A stretch of DNA of 13,017 nt from Gallionella sp. (lineage in GTDB: Bacteria > Pseudomonadota > Gammaproteobacteria > Burkholderiales > Gallionellaceae). A program made the position numbers and the translations under genes. The DNA is taken from contig JAUYGW010000108.1 in the NCBI GenBank assembly GCA_030690245.1, forward strand, positions 1 through 13,017, in the 5' to 3' direction. This document shows positions 6,736-13,017 of the stretch, piece by piece (within the stretch, counting starts at the first letter, position 1; the number at the start of each line of letters is the position of its first letter). The notes under the pieces were generated by a model, which was not told the DNA's origin, searched no databases, and saw nothing but the letters and a program-made list of their open reading frames with translations.

Positions 6736-7350
6736 ATGAAAATTCTTGCCAGCTGTTTTGCCATTATCGTTGCCATGCTGTTTACTTCAGCGGCGGAGGC
6801 GCAACAAACCATCAATGGCTGCCTGATCAAACGCAGAACCAGTTGTCCCGGCGCCAATCTCTCCGGTGCGGATTTGACCAGATCCAATTTATCCAACGCC
6901 GATCTTGCGGGCGCCAACCTGTCGGGCGCCAACCTGAGCTTCGATAAAATCGCCGAGACCAACCTGACCAAGGCCAACCTGTCCGGCGCCAACCTCACAG
7001 GAACCGTTCTGACCGGAACCTACCTGAACAACGCCAATTTGGCGCACGCCAACCTTGACAAGGCCGACCTGGCACAGGCCACCTTGCCGGATGCCAACCT
7101 CAGGGAAGCCAGCCTTGCAGGCGCGATTTTTTCCATGGCCAACCTCAAGGGGGCCGACCTGACCGGAGCCAATGCGAAGGGTGCGGTATTCCTCATGTCC
7201 AACCTGGCCAATGCCAACCTCACCCACGCCGACCTCACGGAAGCGACGCTGGTCGGTTCCGACTTGCGCAACGCCATTCTGGTAGGGGTGAAATTTTGCA
7301 GAACCACCATGCCGGACAGAAGCGTCAACAACAGCGGTTGCGCGAAATAA
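6736..7350 (+). CDS. Secreted pentapeptide-repeat protein
   Basis: The 204-residue product begins with a signal peptide (MKILASCFAIIVAMLFTSAAEA, cut at AEA before Gln23), so it should be exported. From about residue 40 to 188 it is a pure A(N/D)LXX array. The central hydrophobic residue recurs every five residues from L42 to F187, which gives 30 unbroken pentapeptides and predicts a right-handed quadrilateral beta-helix of about seven and a half turns. Two mature cysteines precede the helix (C29, C37) and two follow it (C188, C202), within NGC..C and FCRTTMPDRSVNNSGC segments typical of this exported subfamily; they could form capping disulfides. No catalytic motif is seen and the function is unknown. 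It is convergent with smc, 44 bp from that gene's stop. Confidence 0.9.
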   Translation: MKILASCFAIIVAMLFTSAAEAQQTINGCLIKRRTSCPGANLSGADLTRSNLSNADLAGANLSGANLSFDKIAETNLTKANLSGANLTGTVLTGTYLNNANLAHANLDKADLAQATLPDANLREASLAGAIFSMANLKGADLTGANAKGAVFLMSNLANANLTHADLTEATLVGSDLRNAILVGVKFCRTTMPDRSVNNSGCAK

Positions 7351-7394
7351 CAGGAACCTGAAATCTGGCAGGCAGCGGAATGCTATAGGGTGCC

Positions 7395-10300
7395 CTATGC
7401 GACGACTTGCTCGTCGCGCATCCGTAGAGCTTCTTCGATGTCCACCGCTACGACGTTGGACACGCCTTTTTCCTGCATCGTCACGCCGACCAGTTGCTGC
7501 GCCAGCTCCATAGTGAGCTTGTTGTGGCTGATGAATATGAACTGGGTGTGTTGCGACATCTTCTTGATCAGCGAGCACAGCCGCTCGGTATTGGTATCGT
7601 CCAGCGGCGCGTCCACTTCATCGAGCAGGCAGAACGGCGCGGGGTTGAGCTGGAACAGCGAAAACACCAGCGAGATCGCAGTCAGCGCCTTCTCGCCGCC
7701 CGACATCAAATGAATCGTGCTGTTCTTCTTGCCCGGCGGCTGCGCCATCACCTGCACGCCGCTGTCGAGGATCTCCTCGCCGGTCAGCACCAGCCGCGCC
7801 TCGCCGCCGCCAAACAGGATCGGGAACAACTCCGCAAGATGCAGATTGACCTGGTTGTAGGTCTCCATCAGCAGGTCGCGCGATTCCTTGTCGATGCGGC
7901 GGATCGCCTCTTCCAGCGTGGCCATCGCCTCGTTCAGATCCTTGGCTTGCGCATCCAGATAGGCCTTGCGCTCGCTCGCGGTTTGCAATTCCTCGAGCGC
8001 GGCCAGATTCACCGCGCCCAATGCCTCGATATCCACATTCAGCCGGTTCAATTCGTTCTGCAAGGCGTTCGGTTTGTTGTTGCCGTTTTCCAATAGCGGC
8101 AACAGCGCCTGTTCGTCCACGCCCTGCAATTGCTCCGCCCATTGCTCGAAATGCAGGCGCGCCTCCTGCTCCTTGAGGGTCAGTTCGTTGAGTTTTTCGC
8201 GCAGCGGATTAAGCTTGTGCTCGCAGGTGAGGCGTTCCTGCTCGAGCTTTTGCAGATTGACCGTGGCGCTTTCCAGCATGTTGCGCGCCTCGCCCAGGGC
8301 TTGTTCGCTGGTCTGGCGCGTTTGCAGCGCGGCCTGCAACTGCTGCTGGGCCGTTTCATCCTCGCCGCCCGATAATTCGGCGCGCAGCTGCGTCAGGTTC
8401 TGTTCGAATTGCGCCAGCGCATCGGTGATCTGCGTGATGTTGTGTTGCAGGTCGGCGATTTTTTCCGTGCAGGTCTTGGCGAAAAAATGCGCTTCCTGCA
8501 ACGCATGCTGCGCCTGCTGCGCGCGCCCGCGCTGCTCGCGCAACGCAATATCCCGATGGTTGGCCTGGCGTTGCGCCTCATCGACTTGCGCATGGAACGC
8601 GCCGATTTGCTCGCGCAATATCGCCATCTGTTCGTTAACGTCTTGCTGCTGGCGCTGCTCGCTGCCCAGCAGGTCGGCCACTTCCTGCATCTCGCGCTCG
8701 ATCTGCATGGTGCGCTCCGCGCTGCGCTCGAGCGCCTGGTTCAGCTTGAGTATCTGCATTTGCAGGCCGTGCAGGCGTTGCTGCAACTCGTTGCCGGCGC
8801 TGCGCAGCGGCGCGATTTGCGCCTCGATGGATTGATAGCGCTGTTCGGCCTGCGCGACCTGTGCTCTTGAATACTCCGCGTTGCTATCCTGTTCGGCCAG
8901 CTCCTGTTCCAGCCGCTCGATCTCGCGCTGCCTTGCCAGCACGCCGTGCAACTGGCTGTCCGGCGCATGGAACAGCACGCTGTGCGCGCCGACCAGATGC
9001 CCGCACGGGGTGACGAACCAGCCGCCCGGCGGCAAAGCCGCGCGCTGCGCATAAGCCTGCGCCACGTCCGCCACCGCATACACATGCGTCAGCCAATCCC
9101 GCACCGCAGGCAGCACTTGCTCGTCCTGGCATTGCACGTAACCCAGCAACGGACGTAGGTCGGGATTCATCCCGACAACCTCGTCATGTCGGGATGAATC
9201 CCGACCTACAAAAAACAGCGCCAGTTTCCCAGGTGGCGTATCGCTCCACGCTGCGGCATCCCCCAGTGACGGCATCGCGATCGCATTCAGCCGCTCGCGC
9301 AGCACCGCTTCCAGCGCGTCCTCCCAGCCGTTTTCGATGCGGATCGATTGCCACAGGCGCGGCAGTTTTTCCAGCTGGTGCTGTTGCAGCCAGACATTGA
9401 GATTCTTGTCGTTGTCGATATGCTGCTGCAATTGCTGCAACGCCTGCAGGCGCGCCTCGGTCTGCGCCAGCACGCGCTCCTGCTGCTGCAACGAAGCGCG
9501 CTGGTTGCGCCGTTCGTTATCGGCGAGCGGCAACTGCTCCTGCAAGTGCGCCAGCTTGGCTATCTGTTCCTCGCGCGCCATTTCAAGCTCGGCCTGTTGC
9601 TGCTGCGCGTCTTGCAGCGCGCCGCCATCGGGGCGCGGAAGGTTGTCTTTTTCCAGCAGCAGGCGCAGGCGGCGCGAGTCCATCTGCTGGATGTTGCGCT
9701 GCAAATGTTCGCGCTGCGTGTCGGCCAGCTGCAATTGCTGTTGCAGTTGCAGTTGCTCGCGTTGCAACGCGTTGTAGCGTTCCTGCGCGATGCGCGCCGC
9801 CTCTTCGGCCTGCGGCAGGTTCTGGCTTTCCAGTTGCGCGTGCTGTTCGGCTTCGGCAACCTTGGTGGCCGCGCCGTCCTGCTGGCGTTGCCAGTGTTCC
9901 AGCAGGGAATGGACGCCCTGGCGCTGATGCTGCTGCTGTTCGATCTGTTTCTCGGTGTTGGTGATCTGCTGCGCCATCCGCTGGCGTTGCTCGGCGACAT
10001 GCTTGATCTGCTGCTCCAGCCGCGCGATTTCGGCGTTGGCGGTGTAGAGCTCGCCCTGCTTGACATGCAGCGCGTCGGAAAGCTGGTAATGCCCGCTGCG
10101 CGCGGTTTCCAGCTGGCTTTCGATATCGCGCAAGCGCGCGGTTTCCGCTTCCAGTTCGGTGCGGGTCTTCTCCATCGTTTGCACGCTTCTGGCGCGCTGT
10201 GTCTCGGCTTCCTGTTTCTTCACCAGCCAGAACAGATGCTGCGTGGTATCGCGCTGCGCTTCCAGCGCGCGGTATTGCTTCGCCACTTCGGCCTGCGCGC

Positions 10301-10925
10301 CGAGGTGCACCAGTTGTTTGTCCAGTTCCTGCAGGATGTCGCTGACGCGCAGCAGGTTGTCGCGCGTGTCGCCGATGCGCAACTCGGTCTCGCGGCGCCG
10401 GTCGCGGTATTTGGAAACGCCCGCCGCTTCTTCGAGGAACACGCGCAACTCCTCCGGCTTGGCCTCGATGATGCGCGAGATCATGCCCTGCTCGATGATC
10501 GCGTAGGCGCGCGGGCCCAGCCCGGTGCCGAGGAAAATATCGGTGATGTCCTTGCGCCGCACATGCTGGTTGTTGATGTGGTAGCTGGATTCTCCGTCGC
10601 GCTGCAACACGCGCTTGATGGAAATTTCCGCATAGCTCGACCACTGCCCGGCGGCCTTGCCCAGCGAGTTGTCGAAAATCAGTTCCACGCTGGCGCGCGA
10701 TACCGGCTTGCGCTTGCTCGACCCGTTGAAGATCACGTCCTGCATGGTCTCGCCGCGCAACGCCGAGGCTTTCGATTCACCCAGCACCCAGCGCAGCGCG
10801 TCGATCACATTCGACTTGCCGCAACCGTTCGGCCCGACCACGCCCACGATTTGGCCCGGCAGCGAAATGTGCGTGGGATCAACGAAGGATTTGAAGCCGG
10901 CCAGCTTGATTTGGGAGAGGCGCAA
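7395..10925 (-). CDS. smc: Chromosome segregation ATPase SMC
   Basis: SMC is the coiled-coil ATPase of bacterial condensin; it dimerises at its hinge and works with ScpA/ScpB to organise the chromosome. The 1176-residue protein is full length. It has an N-terminal ATPase head with Walker A GPNGCGKS at 31-38, a long Gln/Glu/Leu-rich coiled coil (about 170-490), the hinge (about 500-660), a returning coil (about 660-1010), and a C-terminal head with signature SGGEK at 1075-1079 and Walker B CLLDEVDAPLDD with D1102/E1103. The start codon is TTG (10923-10925), giving MRLSQIKLAGFKSF, the usual N-terminus; AAGG upstream is a weak ribosome-binding site. Residues about 573-591 in the hinge come from a repeat. 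scpA and scpB are not in the window. The gene is divergent from queF. Confidence 0.98.
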   Translation of the reverse strand: MRLSQIKLAGFKSFVDPTHISLPGQIVGVVGPNGCGKSNVIDALRWVLGESKASALRGETMQDVIFNGSSKRKPVSRASVELIFDNSLGKAAGQWSSYAEISIKRVLQRDGESSYHINNQHVRRKDITDIFLGTGLGPRAYAIIEQGMISRIIEAKPEELRVFLEEAAGVSKYRDRRRETELRIGDTRDNLLRVSDILQELDKQLVHLGAQAEVAKQYRALEAQRDTTQHLFWLVKKQEAETQRARSVQTMEKTRTELEAETARLRDIESQLETARSGHYQLSDALHVKQGELYTANAEIARLEQQIKHVAEQRQRMAQQITNTEKQIEQQQHQRQGVHSLLEHWQRQQDGAATKVAEAEQHAQLESQNLPQAEEAARIAQERYNALQREQLQLQQQLQLADTQREHLQRNIQQMDSRRLRLLLEKDNLPRPDGGALQDAQQQQAELEMAREEQIAKLAHLQEQLPLADNERRNQRASLQQQERVLAQTEARLQALQQLQQHIDNDKNLNVWLQQHQLEKLPRLWQSIRIENGWEDALEAVLRERLNAIAMPSLGDAAAWSDTPPGKLALFFVGRDSSRHDEVVGMNPDLRPLLGYVQCQDEQVLPAVRDWLTHVYAVADVAQAYAQRAALPPGGWFVTPCGHLVGAHSVLFHAPDSQLHGVLARQREIERLEQELAEQDSNAEYSRAQVAQAEQRYQSIEAQIAPLRSAGNELQQRLHGLQMQILKLNQALERSAERTMQIEREMQEVADLLGSEQRQQQDVNEQMAILREQIGAFHAQVDEAQRQANHRDIALREQRGRAQQAQHALQEAHFFAKTCTEKIADLQHNITQITDALAQFEQNLTQLRAELSGGEDETAQQQLQAALQTRQTSEQALGEARNMLESATVNLQKLEQERLTCEHKLNPLREKLNELTLKEQEARLHFEQWAEQLQGVDEQALLPLLENGNNKPNALQNELNRLNVDIEALGAVNLAALEELQTASERKAYLDAQAKDLNEAMATLEEAIRRIDKESRDLLMETYNQVNLHLAELFPILFGGGEARLVLTGEEILDSGVQVMAQPPGKKNSTIHLMSGGEKALTAISLVFSLFQLNPAPFCLLDEVDAPLDDTNTERLCSLIKKMSQHTQFIFISHNKLTMELAQQLVGVTMQEKGVSNVVAVDIEEALRMRDEQVVA
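9155..9209. repeat. Perfect 22-bp inverted repeat inside the smc hinge coding region
   Basis: Arms 9155-9176 and 9188-9209 are exact inverted copies around an 11-bp loop (AACCTCGTCAT). Each arm also contains its own palindrome, TCGGGAT-TC-ATCCCGA on the left and the matching form on the right. The core TAGGTCGGGATTCATCCCGA belongs, as remembered, to a style of dispersed repeat that is normally intergenic. Here it is translated on the minus strand as about residues 573-591 (VGRDSSRHDEVVGMNPD), placed between the hinge segments KLALF and LRPLLGYV. The frame is kept. Confidence 0.85.
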
Positions 10926-10956
10926 TTGGGAACAGCCTTAACGTTATAATTGCGCC
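10919..10956. promoter_or_regulatory. Inverted repeat and putative -10 box between smc and queF
   Basis: Only 61 bp separate the two divergent start codons. GGCGCAATT (10919-10927) and AATTGCGCC (10948-10956) form a perfect 9-bp dyad, 20 bp apart. The right arm overlaps a consensus TATAAT (10945-10950) that could be the queF -10 box; no good -35 box lies 15-18 bp upstream. The left arm covers the TTG start of smc. The dyad may be an operator or mRNA structure, or chance. No preQ1 riboswitch aptamer is recognisable in this short leader. Confidence 0.4.
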
Positions 10957-10986
10957 TATTCTAACCGAAGCGGAACACGGCACAAA

Positions 10987-11406
10987 ATGACGACACAACC
11001 CTCGAAAACTCTGGAAACCTTCCCCAACCCGAACCCGCAGCGCGATTACCATATCCACATGGAAATCCCCGAGTTCACCTGCCTGTGCCCCAAGACCGGC
11101 CAGCCGGATTTCGCCACGCTGATCCTCGATTACATCGCCGACGAGCAATGCGTCGAGCTGAAGAGCCTCAAGCTGTATATCTGGTCGTTCCGCAACGAAG
11201 GGCATTTCCACGAAGACGTCACCAACCGCATCCTTGACGACCTGGTCGCCGCCACCCAGCCGCGCTTCATGCGCCTCACCGCCAAGTTCTATGTGCGCGG
11301 CGGCATCTTCACCAACGTGGTCGCGGAACACCGCAAGCAAGGCTGGCAGCCAGCGCCCGTCGTCGATCTCAGCCAGTTTGATGTGCAATCGAATACGCGC
11401 GGGTAA
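10987..11406 (+). CDS. queF: NADPH-dependent 7-cyano-7-deazaguanine reductase QueF
   Basis: QueF reduces preQ0 to preQ1 with two NADPH, a step in making the tRNA base queuosine. The 139-residue length marks the short, single-domain type I (YkvM-like) form. The catalytic motif [14 protein letters not shown] places the thioimide-forming cysteine at C34 and the proton donor at D41, the same spacing as C55/D62 of the B. subtilis enzyme. The QueF substrate motif appears as [20 protein letters not shown] (about 58-77), with Leu in place of the usual Ser in ESKSLK. The ATG at 10987 has only a weak ribosome-binding site. Other queuosine genes are not in the window. It is divergent from smc. Confidence 0.97.
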   Translation: MTTQPSKTLETFPNPNPQRDYHIHMEIPEFTCLCPKTGQPDFATLILDYIADEQCVELKSLKLYIWSFRNEGHFHEDVTNRILDDLVAATQPRFMRLTAKFYVRGGIFTNVVAEHRKQGWQPAPVVDLSQFDVQSNTRG

Positions 11407-11491
11407 TTCCTGCAAGCTTTTTCGATAACGGGTTAATCAGTGTCGAGACAAGTGGAATGGCCTTGGGCGCGTGGTCAGCTTTCGACACAGG

Positions 11492-11515
11492 CCAGTTATA
11501 GCCCCAGTTATAGCC
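11492..11515. repeat. Two tandem copies of a 12-bp unit
   Basis: CCAGTTATAGCC occurs twice back to back (11492-11503 and 11504-11515) in the 235-bp gap between queF and the metal-binding protein gene. The unit is not a multiple of a known binding site I recognise. No gene is seen in this gap. Confidence 0.6.
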
Positions 11516-11550
11516 AAAGTGCCCTGTGACTGACTGCTATGGAACGGAAA

Positions 11551-11580
11551 GCGGGATATCACCGATAGGCGATATCCCGC
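11551..11580. terminator. Perfect 10-bp hairpin between convergent queF and metal-binding protein gene
   Basis: GCGGGATATC and GATATCCCGC pair perfectly around the 10-base loop ACCGATAGGC. The position, between two convergent genes (144 bp after queF, 61 bp after the stop of the leftward gene), suits a terminator. The run of T that an intrinsic terminator needs is poor on both strands: TTTCC on the minus strand and AAATCC on the plus strand. It could equally be another palindromic repeat or an operator-like site. Confidence 0.35.
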
Positions 11581-11641
11581 AAATCCCGCATTCACACCCT
11601 GCTTTGAGGGTCAGGGCGAACTGGTTTTTCTAAATTTCGAG

Positions 11642-12484
11642 CTATTTCCGGACAGCCATTGCAGCCTCGTCGTGCTCTATCATTTGCTCCATCAGCATCA
11701 ACATCATGTCCATATGTTTATCCATCATTCCCATCATCGGGCCCTTCATGCCGCCACTCATCATCGGGCACTTCATGTTGCCACCCATCATGGAGCACTT
11801 CATGTCGCCACCCATCTTGGGACAATTCATGCCGCCGCCCATCTTGGGGCACTTCATGCCGCCACCCATCATGCAGCCGCCCATCGCATGGTCATGCCCG
11901 GCTTGCGAGGCGCCTGGTTGACCCTTTTCCACCAGATCCATGCCGCAAATCGGGCAGAGGCCCGGCTGGTCTCGGACAACGTCAGGATGCATGGGGCATG
12001 TCCAAAGCTTTTTCCCATCGGTTGCCGCTGAAGCCTTATCGGCGCTCGCCTGACCGGGGTTTGCTTGTGCGACAGGAGCGGCATTTGCATTGCCGCTAGC
12101 CTGGCCAGCCGGATTGCCACCCATCATGTGGCCACTTCCCATCATGTGGCCACTTCCCATCATGGGGCATTCCATGGCCATGCCACCCATCGTTTCGCGC
12201 ATCATTTTTATGCTATCGCGCATGCTTTTTCGGTGTTCTTGCAGAAGCTTCAGGCGTTTCTTCGGGTCTTTGACCTGATGTATGGCTGCCATTTGCGCAT
12301 GCATCTTTTTCATCGATTCCTGCATCATGCTCTCATGGTCATTCATTTTTTCACCCGCTCCGGCAGTTCCCCCTTGTGCCGCCTGTGCGGTTTTTTCAGG
12401 TTGACGAACATCCTCTGCAAGGACTGGTTGAGCAAACAGCGCAACTGCCGCGAGGATGGGGATTAACAGCGAAAGTTTTTTCAT
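11642..12484 (-). CDS. Periplasmic Met/Cys/His-rich metal-binding protein with heavy-metal-binding domain
   Basis: The 280-residue product begins with a signal peptide (to VLA at 21-23), so it should be periplasmic. A charged helical segment rich in Met (about 47-102) follows, then CPMMGSGHMMGSGHMMGG (106-123) and an Ala/Gln/Asn linker. Next is a compact domain, WTCPMHPDVV...LCPICGMDLV (161-185), matching the heavy-metal-binding domain found in copper efflux proteins such as CusB and CopA; its ligands would be C163, H166, C177 and C180. The C-terminal part is a nine-residue Cys/Met repeat from 212 to about 256 and a Met-rich helix (MDKHMDMMLMLMEQM). Cu(I) is the likely cargo, because of the thioether and thiol ligands. 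The ATG has a good AGGAG site. Its neighbour upstream is ACR3, suggesting a metal-stress locus. No named family covers the whole protein. Confidence 0.8.
   Translation of the reverse strand: MKKLSLLIPILAAVALFAQPVLAEDVRQPEKTAQAAQGGTAGAGEKMNDHESMMQESMKKMHAQMAAIHQVKDPKKRLKLLQEHRKSMRDSIKMMRETMGGMAMECPMMGSGHMMGSGHMMGGNPAGQASGNANAAPVAQANPGQASADKASAATDGKKLWTCPMHPDVVRDQPGLCPICGMDLVEKGQPGASQAGHDHAMGGCMMGGGMKCPKMGGGMNCPKMGGDMKCSMMGGNMKCPMMSGGMKGPMMGMMDKHMDMMLMLMEQMIEHDEAAMAVRK
11717..11851 (-). repeat. 27-bp tandem repeat coding for a Cys/Met nonapeptide array
   Basis: Five consecutive 27-bp units encode CPKMGGGMN, CPKMGGDMK, CSMMGGNMK, CPMMSGGMK and the degenerate GPMMGMMDK, with cysteines exactly nine residues apart at C212, C221, C230 and C239. 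An eight-residue partial unit, CMMGGGMK, precedes them at C204. The copies differ mostly by single codons, which implies recent expansion of a metal-ligand module. A separate 18-bp direct repeat (about 12122-12157) codes for GSGHMM twice. Confidence 0.85.
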
Positions 12485-12516
12485 TTTTATTTCTCCTGAT
12501 GTACAAATTGAGATTC

Positions 12517-12536
12517 AAGCTGTAATACAACAGCTT
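12517..12536. promoter_or_regulatory. 20-bp dyad upstream of the metal-binding protein gene
   Basis: AAGCTGT (12517-12523) and ACAGCTT (12530-12536) pair perfectly around AATACA, 33 bp upstream of the ATG at 12484. A metal-responsive operator or a leader hairpin would fit this position. The spacing does not match any operator I can name with confidence. The rest of the 245-bp gap up to the ACR3 stop is AT-richer than the genes and shows no reading frame of note. Confidence 0.35.
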
Positions 12537-12697
12537 AATGTCCTGCGATGCCAATGTTGCCACACTATAAAACAAGCCACCACCGGCTATCGCCGAAAAA
12601 GCATGTTAAATCAGCCTCTCCTGCGCTGGTAAGTCGCCTGCGCAAATTTGTCCGGCGGTATGCGCATAATAATACGAATAGATAGCCAAGCTATGTC

Positions 12698-12720
12698 TTT
12701 CCCGGCCAACGGTCAATTCC
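12698..12720 (-). terminator. Weak stem-loop downstream of the ACR3 gene
   Basis: On the minus strand, about 10 bp past the ACR3 stop, CCCGG and CCGGG flank a 13-base loop. The stem is short and is followed by AAAGAC rather than a T run, so it is at best a poor intrinsic terminator. Confidence 0.2.
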
Positions 12721-12729
12721 GGGACTCTT

Positions 12730-13017
12730 TCATTTCCGCATCTCAGTTTCGTACCAGCCCTGCGACGCATTGGCGATTTTCACCACCAGCAGCATCACCG
12801 GCACTTCGATCAGCACGCCGACCACCGTGGCCAGCGCCGCGCCGGACTGGAAGCCGAACAGGCTGATCGCGGCGGCCACCGCCAGCTCGAAGAAGTTGCT
12901 CGCGCCGATCAGCGCCGAGGGGGCGGCGACGCAGTGCGCCACGCCCAGGCGGCGGTTCAGCCAGTAGGCCAGGCCGGAGTTGAACAGCACCTGGATCAGG
13001 ATCGGCACGGCCAGCAT
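12730..13017 (-). CDS. acr3: ACR3 family arsenite efflux permease, C-terminal part (truncated by window edge)
   Basis: The 95 visible residues are the C-terminal end of an ACR3-type As(III) exporter, an inner-membrane protein of about 350 residues with ten membrane spans. The conserved block [23 protein letters not shown] is distinctive, and hydrophobic spans are visible at [16 protein letters not shown], the [15 protein letters not shown] segment and [17 protein letters not shown]. The protein ends GWYETEMRK, as is usual. The reading frame stays open to the right edge, and the Met at 13015-13017 is internal. ACR3 genes normally sit in ars operons with arsR and arsC, so the rest of that operon is probably just beyond the right edge. 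The metal-binding protein gene follows 245 bp downstream. Confidence 0.95.
   Translation of the reverse strand: MLAVPILIQVLFNSGLAYWLNRRLGVAHCVAAPSALIGASNFFELAVAAAISLFGFQSGAALATVVGVLIEVPVMLLVVKIANASQGWYETEMRK

Noticed and set aside
7382..7400. Small hairpin ATAGGG-TG-CCCTAT over the smc stop codon
   Set aside because: The stem is six base pairs with a two-base loop and no T run, so it is too weak to call a terminator between the convergent genes.
6889..7578. 229-codon open frame on the minus strand with VGxGQVG repeats
   Set aside because: The repeat pattern is simply the complement of the pentapeptide array, and it also overlaps the smc 3' end.
9348..10949. 533-codon open frame on the plus strand opposite smc
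   Set aside because: It lies wholly antisense to a clearly coding SMC and is open because of the gene's GC-rich, Gln/Leu/Arg-rich coiled-coil codons; the translation has no recognisable domain.
10926..10986. Possible preQ1 riboswitch before queF
   Set aside because: The leader is too short and lacks a recognisable aptamer hairpin and A-rich tail.
11440..11488. GTGTCGA / TCGACAC inverted pair after queF
   Set aside because: The seven-base arms are 35 bp apart, which is easily reached by chance, with no sign of an attachment site or IS end.

Overview
This 13-kb, GC-rich window looks like a chromosomal segment of a betaproteobacterium. Full-length SMC, RadA, SerB and QueF have the form usual in that class, and the style fits the Nitrosomonadales/Gallionellaceae group; that finer placement is an inference from protein style and could not be tested. 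No tRNA, rRNA, CRISPR array, transposase or prophage gene was seen.

Layout, left to right: (1) the 5' part of radA (minus strand, running off the left edge); (2) a palindromic repeat cluster; (3) a flavin-reductase-like gene preceded by a VOC/glyoxalase-fold gene, both minus, probably one transcription unit; (4) a divergent yoaA/dinG-family iron-sulfur helicase gene (plus) that carries an in-frame repeat insertion and ends inside another dispersed repeat; (5) a long imperfect inverted repeat between the convergent helicase and DosC-like genes; (6) serB followed by a DosC-like globin-coupled diguanylate cyclase gene (minus, 37-bp gap); (7) a cruciform-like repeat; (8) a secreted pentapeptide-repeat protein (plus); (9) smc (minus), with a perfect 22-bp inverted repeat inserted in frame in its hinge region; (10) queF, divergent from smc; (11) a periplasmic Met/Cys/His-rich metal-binding protein (minus); (12) the 3' end of an ACR3 arsenite-efflux permease gene (minus, running off the right edge).

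Most genes are housekeeping: recombination (radA), damage-tolerance helicase (yoaA), serine synthesis (serB), chromosome organisation (smc) and queuosine synthesis (queF). The accessory content is oxygen-responsive c-di-GMP signalling (DosC-like), a secreted beta-helix protein, and a metal/metalloid corner on the right (ACR3 plus the Met/Cys-rich protein), which suits a metal-rich habitat.

The most unusual theme is the density of palindromic, REP/MITE-like elements: at least five structurally different ones in 13 kb. Two lie inside protein-coding genes without breaking the frame (yoaA and smc), and another supplies the stop codon of yoaA. The second candidate of interest is the secreted metal-binding protein with a regular nine-residue Cys/Met repeat. 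No complete new multi-gene system is apparent.
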